A stretch of 64,000 nt of DNA, taken from contig QVOM02000112.1 of the NCBI GenBank assembly GCA_003586115.2, forward strand, positions 107,658,701 to 107,722,700. The letters run 5' to 3'. Of this stretch, positions 56,818 to 64,000 are shown piece by piece. A program made the translations under genes and the position numbers. The stretch is from Salvator merianae. Lineage: Eukaryota; Chordata; Lepidosauria; Squamata; Teiidae. Position 1 is the first letter of the stretch, and each line of letters starts with the position of its first letter. Under the pieces are notes generated by a model. That model did not search any database, was not told where the DNA came from, and saw only the letters and a program-made list of their open reading frames with translations.

Positions 56818-57375
56818 GGGCCCGTTCCCACTTTGGCTTAGCAAGTATCAAACCGGATTGCTAGCCAAGTGCATTCGCATTTGGCAGAGGCCCGAGCGGC
56901 CAGGAGTGGGATCTATCGGCTCCCGATCGCGGATACCGCTGGTGAAGTAAGTAGCAGTTTGTAACCTTACCTGAAGTTCAAAGTGAGCTTCAGGTAAGGT
57001 TCCATTCGCACTTACCTTCACCATGGTGGCCATCTTGCATGTCATGTGCCCATCACGCATGTGTGATCACGCAATCATGCATGTGCAATGGGGCGATTGG
57101 GTCCGATTGGGCTTGCGCGACGCCCTGATCGGGTCTGCGATGCCAGATGGGGCCGTGCTGAGCCCTATCTGGCGTTCTGGTGTGTGCCCAATGGTTGCTG
57201 CGGCAGCAGCCAGCAAGCATCGGGCTGCTGCCATGGCGACCCAGAAGCCTGCTTGCTGGCTGCTGGCATGGTGAGGATCAGGCACCGCTACCAGCATTTG
57301 CACGTGCGAACACCAGTAGCCGGCTTCAAGTATATTTGTAGACCCTGTAGTGCAGACAAAAGTGCGAAAACACCC
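56818..57375. mobile_element. GC-rich MITE, longest copy
   Basis: It begins GGGCCCGTTCCCACTTTGG and ends AAAAGTGCGAAAACACCC, which are roughly inverted. The interior is CpG-rich, with CAGCAGCCAGCAAGC and CTGCTGCCATGGCGAC. The 3-bp flanks ACT and AAC do not match. Confidence 0.6.
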
Positions 57376-57519
57376 AACGTAACCTCTAGAATTGATATGG
57401 ATATGGAATAATGCATAGCAGATCTGTTGGAATGGCAAGGAAAGAAGAAAGAGCTATTAGAAAAGCCATTATTTTGAGAAATGAACACATACCATTTCTT
57501 CTGACAAAGGTTTTAAGAA

Positions 57520-57695
57520 GCATAGGAAGGTGGCCAAAATGCCAGGCTAGGAGTACCTAGGCTTGAATCCCCGCTAAAACATGAATATTTGCTTGGTGAC
57601 CTTGAAGAGAATGGAGCATTCTGCTTTGCGCTCTTTGAAGGAGGGGGTGGGACAGAAATGCCATAAAATAAAAATAATTTTGAGAAAGAACCAAT
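57520..57695 (+). mobile_element. tRNA-type SINE, related to 43848-44075
   Basis: The tRNA-like head is partly preserved (AGGCTTGAATCCCCGCT, B box), then TTGGTGACCTTGAAGAGAATG and an A-rich tail with AAATAAAAATAA. Confidence 0.6.
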
Positions 57696-57815
57696 GGGAC
57701 TTTTACTTACTTAAGAGTAGGCATCTGTAGGACTGTAGTGCTGGTCCCTGCCAAGTGGAGACCTGTAAACTCAAATGAAAATGAAAGTGCTGGCTAGTAT
57801 TTCTTACCAGTCTTA

Positions 57816-58167
57816 GGGTGTGATCAGACGGGCGAATTCGGGCGAATTCCGGTCGCTCAGAGGGCGGGCATTCCAAACGGATTGTCTTCACGTCGCCCCG
57901 AGGCCCCGTGGCAGCGACTTTTCTGCCGGCTACGAGCGTTCTGAAAAAGCGTTGCTCCAAGAGCTACTGAGAAGCAACTGTAGGAAAAGTCGCTGCGACG
58001 GGACCTCGGGGCGACGTGAAGATGAAGCTATGAGCTTCCAGTTTGGCATGCCCGCCCTCTGAGCGACCGGAAGTCGACCGGAAGTTGCCCGAATTAGCTC
58101 GCCAGTTTGGAATGCCCGCCCTCTGAGCGACTGGAAGTCTCCCGAATTAGCCCGTCTGATCACACCC
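57816..58167. mobile_element. Harbinger-like MITE with TTA duplication
   Basis: This is a 352-bp element with near-perfect ends GGGTGTGATCAGACGGGC and GCCCGTCTGATCACACCC. TTA is present at 57813-57815 and 58168-58170. The interior is CpG-rich and holds a 14-bp block CGCCCTCTGAGCGA repeated in both orientations. TTA and TAA are the typical PIF/Harbinger sites. Confidence 0.87.
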
Positions 58168-61100
58168 TTAGATAGCAGTGAAATTGGATACTGGATTGTA
58201 ATGTGTATGAACATACCCCAAATGGTTTGGAGGCTGAAAAGGAAAAGGTGGCCATTTTTTGCTGACCATTCTTTGCCAGTGCTTTCCACTACCAGATTTT
58301 GTTGTCATTTCAAATTTGCAACCCTCTGTTGGATAGGGAGTCTATGGGTAAGAAGGGATGGAGAAACCACTCTTATATACCCTCTTTTGAGTAGATTTGC
58401 TTAAAATTAGCCAGAATCTGTGCTCTGCCTTTTCAGTCCTTGATAGAGAAGAAAGGAACTAAACTTCCAGCTCTGTGCCAGAGCAGGTGCCACAGTGAGT
58501 CAGTGAGAACGCAGAGAGAGAAAGAGAGAGAGAAATATGAGAACTGAATGCCGACAGAGAGGAAGCCCTTAGCATTTTTTTTAACAAGGGAAGTACTGTA
58601 ACACTATCTAATTGGCTTAATATGATAATGGTGAATGTTGATTTCAGGTCCAGTGTGATTCTTATACTAGAGCTGAGCACATCTTAAAAATTTGGCATTG
58701 TCGCACTCAGGGAAGAAAATGCTATCAGATGCTTTTAGTGAAAAAAAATATCTGCCACCAACACAGTGATTATAGAGCCATTTTCTCATTTCTATCCCAG
58801 TATCATTTTAATACAAAGTACCTCCTGTGAGTGCATGCCTAATCTTTGAACATTCCACATTACATGGTAAGATTATATGCTTGTTTTCAAGCTTTCTGAA
58901 TTTAAGCTTCTTAGAAAAATGCAAAACAAAGTGTTTGGGAAAAGTGTATTAGATATTATGGTTCAGATAGCTCCACCATCATAAACTTCCATATGGAAAT
59001 TTTGGAAAAGTTTACGCCAACTAATGCTTCCAGACTTAAATTCCAGTTCATACTTTGAACGGAGAAAATGCTAATAAAAATACACAACAAATGACAACTG
59101 CTTTAATCTGTGCTCCTTTCCCCGGGTAAAAATATATATTGATACTCTGATATTTATGTAGCAAAACATTCAATGATAAAGTTTAACGATGAAATAATTC
59201 CATCAATCTCACAGCCATGCTCTCTGGTTATAATACTTTTGATTTCTTGGAAACTTTTTATTAAGGTCTTTAGGGATCCTACATACCCCTGTCTTGGGCT
59301 GAAATAGTAAGGAGTTCATCTCATTGCTACTGCTTTTGAAAAGGTCAGGAGGCATTATTGCTCAATTTTTTCACTTGAAAAGCATGTTGATATATAAAAA
59401 TGTCTTGTGAAACACATCATCTATCACAGGCAGAATCTTTTCTACCATCAGACTCTGTCAAATATACAGAAATCTGGCCTTACATTTTCTTACTCAATAA
59501 AAGATTGCATAAAGGGACTACAGACCTTTCTATTTTGCAATATAGACTTTTTGAAAGTCATTTCTGGATGTAGGAATGTTGTGGCAGCAGAGGGGGGCAA
59601 CAGGACATTCATGTTGTGTATGAAACGCTACACCATATTTATGTTAGCTTAATCCAAATAAAAGTAAGAACAAACAAGTCCTTAAAAAAACTGTGGTTGA
59701 CACTTCTGCATAATTTAGTCGGAAGTGCAATCATCCCTCAATATGCATGAGCCCAAATGATGGACAGACTCACATATCCATGGGCAGTAGTGCTAATACT
59801 TGTGGGTTTCTGGGCTGAGAGCCATGATCCCAAGCCACTTAAAGTCCCCCCACCATGGCCCAGGGTTACCCTACATGTTCTGACATGCCACCTGCTAGCC
59901 TCACCCTTACCTTTAAAATAGGAAGCATTGTGAAGACAGACTTTGGCCAGCTCCAGACACTGACCAAATATCATGGCAGCAAGCAATATACTAGAGAAAA
60001 GCCCCTCTGGAACTATCGCTCATTGCTCATTGCTCAGTGCGGGGGCTCACGCTGTCTGTGTGCATTTTAGTGACATGCGCATCCAGATATTTTGCCAGTG
60101 GCCATCTTTTTTGGGCCCTACATATGTGCGATGGCCAGAGTGATGATAGCAGCTCAGGCTAGAAGATAAGTAATAATGCTATATTGGGAAAACCTGCCAC
60201 CAGTGTCGGTTTTTCCCGTGATAAGCTATTGTTTGTTTTAGGGGGGATATAGCAGAGCTATGGTGGGGTTGCCACAGATATGTGTGGCAGTCCCACAACA
60301 GCACTGCCTTAATGGTGCTATATTTCCCCTATCTGGAAGGGGGCTTAAATCTTTTTAAAAGCGAATGAATGTATTAAGGAAAGATAGGCTTCTGTCTTTG
60401 CAGTCACGGGTTCTCAGAAACGTCTCATAGCTCCAAAACTGCTCTAGGAAGTGGAACAGGTACCCTTTGAGTGACAAAAGGCTTGGTTGTTAAAGAACTT
60501 TAGAGGGAAGCTGCTTTTTCATTACATGAATAAGATCATAGTTTAGAGGTAGTCTTGGATCAAATACTGTTGCTTAAGCAGTAGGTGTCCTTAATGCTAA
60601 GTATGTTTTTTCCAGCTTTGATTTGTCAGCTGCATCTAAGAATATCTTGATAACTGTGGTCCATTCTTTGGTAACTTGTTTGTGGTGTGTGTGTGTAGAT
60701 GACATTTTAATGTCTCTTTTAATGATGCTTTTAAGTTTTTAATAACTGGCAGTTAGATACCACTAAACTAGCATCTCATCGGTTAGGACTCGGCTATTAT
60801 TGGAAGGCCTGTTTTGATCTCTCTGAACTACATTTTGGTGCAGAGTGGACTGAATGCAGACAGATCAAATGAGGACACCGGTCATGTCTTGCCTTGTTTC
60901 CTAACTCCATGGATGCCAAATCTGCAGGTTACCAATACAGAGAAGAGTGGACTGTAATTTTGGTTTTTAATGGTTTTATGTTTTTGATGGTTTATGTGTG
61001 GTTTGGATCACAGTGTTGAAGGCTGTTTAGTGCATTTTTTAGCTAAAATGTGCAGACAATGTCAAATTATACCAGAATCCACAAGGAATGAATGAATGAA

Positions 61101-61820
61101 TTAGGTGTCTTTAGTCATCCCATGCATTCTGTGGGAATGTCCCTACATCGGCCCTCTAACAGTAGATAACTGAGTTGAGCATATGAATACAGAGTTATTT
61201 TCAGTAATAAACTTAAGAACGGAAGTTAAGAATGGGCTTGCATTGTTTAGTTTTAAAGTATTTGTTTCACTGGGTTCTGACAGATATACCAGCATTGGTG
61301 ATCTCCACTTTTAGTGATCCTGTTCATTTAGGGATACAATTCTGATCTGATTCCCTTCAATTAGAACAGAGATATCATGGGTCCAGATCTAATGATCTGG
61401 GCAATGACAGGTTCATTTGCTTGCTCTCATTTATGGGAAAGCATATACCAGATTTCAACATGTCAGACAGACATCTCATGCCCCAAAAAACAATATTAGA
61501 CCAAAGTCTGATACTTTATCACCTGGCAGGTAAAATGTATGGATCCCTTGAAAGTAAAATTCTAAAGTGCTTTTATGGACTTGAAAGCTTTTGAAGGATT
61601 CATTTGTTTTGCTCTGAATTGTAGAAGTGTTTTGTAACATAGTGGAATGTGTTCTTATTTTAATTATATTTTTAGAAAAAGTATGGTTTTTAAATGTTTA
61701 TTATTTGTGTTTGAAGTGGCTTTGAAGTCACGCTATCATGAGAAACAGCCAATGAATTGTATTAGTCATCATTATCATCTCAATTACAATCAAGTATCTA
61801 TGGCAAAGGAAAGTGATGAC

Positions 61821-62310
61821 CATAAGAACGTAAGAGGAGCCCTGTTGAATCAGATCACAGCCTGTCTAGTCCAGCGTCCCATCCCACTCAATGACCACCA
61901 ATTGCTTTTGGTCATTCTCAAGCAGAAGATGAGGACAAAACCCTCACTTGCTCTTGACTCCCTGCAAATGTCCTTTAGAAGAATCCTGCCTGTTTCTCCA
62001 ACCTGGATGCAGCACCTAGGCATCCATTCTAGTAGCCATTGAATCAACTGTCCTCCATGAATTTATCGAACCCTTTCTTAAAGCGATCCAGATTGGTCGC
62101 TGTCACCACCTCCTTTAACTGTAAATTCCATAGACTGATGATCCTCTGGGTGAAAAACTACTTCCCCTTGTCAGTCCTAACTCTCCTGCCCATTGGCTTC
62201 ATAGAGTGCTCCTAGTGCTAGTGTTGTGTGATACAGAAAATATTTTTTCTCTTTCCACCTTTTCCATACCATGCATGCTTGTATATACTTCAGTTGGGTC
62301 CCCTCTTAAA
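61821..62310 (-). mobile_element. CR1-type LINE 3' end
   Basis: Starts CATAAGAACGTAAGAGGAGC and continues through the 3' UTR into the RT C-terminus: the complement of 62150-62240 encodes the block equivalent to FFTQRIISLWNL. It then stops abruptly at about 62308. Confidence 0.8.
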
Positions 62311-63224
62311 AACCAATATTTACCAGGTGCTATCGTGCCAGTATTTACAGATGCTGTTGGTGGAGTTCCAAAATAGTTTGAGTGGCATCTTAACACCTTG
62401 GGCATTGATAGAGTCAATATGGATCAGCTACAAAAGGGAGCATTGTTGGAAACAGCGTGCATTCTATGATGGTGATGATGATGATGGTGATGAAATTTCC
62501 AAAAATGCCACTCAAGACTCTTTGCAACAAAAAAGAAACACAATATAAACAAGACAATGTAATACAGTATTACATTATAAAATTTGCAGAAAATATCAAA
62601 GAATACACAGAAAATACATAAAATAAAATATAAGCACCTATTTTTATTTAAACATAAACAAAACAAAATAGAAAAAAACAACAGTAAGAGAAAAATAAAT
62701 AAATACGACATATAACAAGGGATACATACAGATTAACCCCACCTACCCCACCCACCCTTTGGAATAAAATAAAAATTAAATAAATAAATACCTGTGATTG
62801 CACTCTGGGAGGGGCAGTCCAAGCCAGTGTTAACAGGGACTGCTAATGCCTGGGACCCAATCCTGCAAAAGCAGCTGGCAGCAACAGCAGCAGTCCTGTC
62901 AGTGGCAGACAGCACCAGAAGCTTCTCACCCTAGCACTGTCTGGGAAGCAGATGGGCCTTCCTCTTTTTTGCAGGGTTCTTATATTTTGGCACTGATATC
63001 TTTGTTCAGTCCAGGATAATCCTGTAGGCTGGATTTAAATTGCAAAGCTCCTTCTTGTGGGCTACTAGTGCTGCACCAACATTGGGAAGACAGCTGTCAC
63101 CTAAGAAAAGGGCAGCTTCTCTTCCTGGCATGATGCTACCATAAAAGGTCTTTGAAACGTAAGAGAAAAATGCTCTCTGTAATAGCATCCTTCTAGAGTG
63201 GGAAGGATGACCCCTTTATCGAGG

Positions 63225-63735
63225 TCATAAGAAGTGTCCTGTTGGATTCGACCCCGGCCCATCTAGTCCAGTAGTCTGCTTTCATCGAAGCCAGTCAGTT
63301 GCCCAGGGACGCCCACCAGCAGGACCTGAGCACGCAGCTTTCCCTGCTTGCAGTCTCCCAGCAGCTGGCCTTCAGAGATGAACCACCTCCTGCTGCCATC
63401 AGAACCAACAGCCATTGATATATCCCTGACTTTTATGAATTGGTCCAAACCTTTTTTGAAACCAACAAAACAGTAGCCAACATAACATCCTGTGGTAGCA
63501 AAATTCCAAAGTAACTATGCATTGTGTAGGAAGAAAGAATCCTTTTGTCTGTCTTGGTTCTTCCAGGATTCAGTTCCAGTGGGTGACCTCTGATTCTACA
63601 GTCCTGATAAAAGGAGAAAAACTTCTTCTTACCGACTTTGTCCATACCATGCATAACTATATATACTTCTATCATGTTTCCTCTTGGCTCCTTTCTAGAC
63701 CAAAAAGCCCCAGATATTGCAACCTTTCCTCACAT
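63225..63735 (-). mobile_element. CR1-type LINE 3' end, diverged subfamily
   Basis: The start TCATAAGAAGTGTCCTGTTG and CGGCCCATCTAGTCCAG are CR1-like, but the middle (GCCCAGGGACGCCCACCAGC) differs from other copies. The reverse frame includes MIEVYIVMHGMDKVGKKKFF, matching LIEVYKIMHSMDKVDREKN of 33240-34650. Confidence 0.75.
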
Positions 63736-63867
63736 GGACTGTGTTCACACCTAAATTTTAACCCAGCTTCAGCCCACTTTCAGAGTGGGAAAACCCATCA
63801 GCAAAGTGGCAAGCTGTTTCCTTTCTGCATTCTCTAACTCAGAAAATCCACCTTTGAGTTAGATAAT
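63736..63867. mobile_element. Left part of the MITE family seen at 40629-40815
   Basis: GTTCACACCTAAATTTTAAC and TCAGCCCACTTTCAGAGTGG match the copy at 40629. It is interrupted at 63867 by a P180 copy. Confidence 0.65.
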
Positions 63868-64000
63868 GGCCCTTTCTGCACTTGGCCTTATTGTGGATTA
63901 TATCCCAGAATAGGGACCTGCCATCTGCATGCTAGTGCAGACTATGGTAGACCCTGGGCAAGACCTTTCATAGTTTGCACTAGCATGTGCATAGCAGGTC
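63868..64000. mobile_element. Palindromic MITE, family P180, copy 6 (cut by the window end)
   Basis: It begins GGCCCTTTCTGCACTTGG and follows the palindrome through the centre into the right arm (CTAGCATGTGCATAGCAGGT). The left flank is AAT at 63865-63867. The right end is outside the window. Confidence 0.85.

Larger units (their letters stand above)
7818..64000 (+). other. CRYL1: CRYL1 gene, 5' portion (exons 1-6; the 3' end lies outside the window)
   Basis: Six exons on the + strand splice to 739 coding bases (246 codons plus one base). The family protein is about 319 residues, so roughly 70 C-terminal residues are missing beyond the window. Every intron starts GT and ends AG, and splice phases agree across all junctions (2, 2, 0, 0, 0, then phase 1 out of exon 6). 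The product belongs to the 3-hydroxyacyl-CoA dehydrogenase-like family. CRYL1 is known as a cytosolic NAD-dependent L-gulonate 3-dehydrogenase (L-gulonate to 3-dehydro-L-gulonate) in the glucuronate-xylulose pathway, and was recruited as lambda-crystallin in rabbit lens. Residue numbering matches human CRYL1 without gaps as far as the window goes. The identification rests on recalled family sequence, not on a database search. Confidence 0.95.
56373..64000 (+). other. CRYL1: CRYL1 intron 6, first 7.6 kb
   Basis: It starts gtatgt and does not end within the window. Named contents are listed separately. Unassigned stretches are 58180-60060, 60350-61820 and 62310-63220, the last with a (GATGAT)-like run at 62467-62490. 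Confidence 0.8.

Noticed and set aside
57023..57438. Overlapping frames of more than 100 codons on both strands
   Set aside because: These come from the GC-rich MITE, where few stop codons occur by composition.
1..64000. CRISPR arrays, prophage, operons or defence genes
   Set aside because: The only regular repeats are a minisatellite, microsatellites and transposon families. The gene structure is spliced and vertebrate.

Overview
This is vertebrate genomic DNA. It carries one protein-coding gene with GT-AG introns, introns crowded with CR1 and L2 retrotransposon pieces, tRNA-type SINEs, and many short DNA-transposon derivatives (MITEs). CR1 plus L2 plus hAT, Harbinger-like, Tigger and Tc1 remnants, with an AT-rich background and no Alu or B1 type repeats, points to a lepidosaur reptile, most likely a squamate. 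Species is inference. There is no sign of a prokaryotic operon, CRISPR array, phage or defence system. The gene is the 5' two-thirds of CRYL1 (lambda-crystallin homologue, L-gulonate 3-dehydrogenase), on the + strand. Six coding exons were located: 7818-7858, 13396-13503, 28887-29013, 45035-45196, 48107-48301 and 56267-56372. They join in frame to 246 codons plus one base. They keep the GxGxxG dinucleotide-binding loop, the NAD-selecting Asp36 and the catalytic residues Ser124, His145, Glu157 and Asn196. The last part of the protein (about 70 residues in the family) must lie beyond 64000. The first exon is preceded by a TATA-less, CpG-containing stretch with three forward and one reverse CCAAT box (about 7440-7817). 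Layout: 1-7439 is intergenic, with nested CR1, L2 and MITE copies. Intron 1 (7859-13395) holds L2 pieces and two MITEs. Intron 2 (13504-28886) holds a 3.5-kb CR1 on the minus strand with an intact ORF1 but no RT core, a Tc1 remnant, a Tigger-type MITE next to an R4-like remnant, and a decayed L1. Intron 3 (29014-45034) has two hAT MITEs, a 51-52-bp minisatellite, two head-to-head CR1 copies, a CR1 ORF1 piece ending in a 35-bp N gap, and a nested L2. Introns 4 and 5 (45197-48106, 48302-56266) contain palindromic MITEs, a 134-bp palindrome, L2 copies and a 98-bp tandem duplication. The part of intron 6 in the window (56373-64000) has Harbinger-like MITEs and CR1 ends. The most unusual signal is a family of palindromic elements of about 180 bp. 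It has five complete copies flanked by perfect 3-bp duplications that all fit A-N-T, one copy cut by the window edge, and several half copies. One region (2474-3433) is a three-level nest of MITEs.
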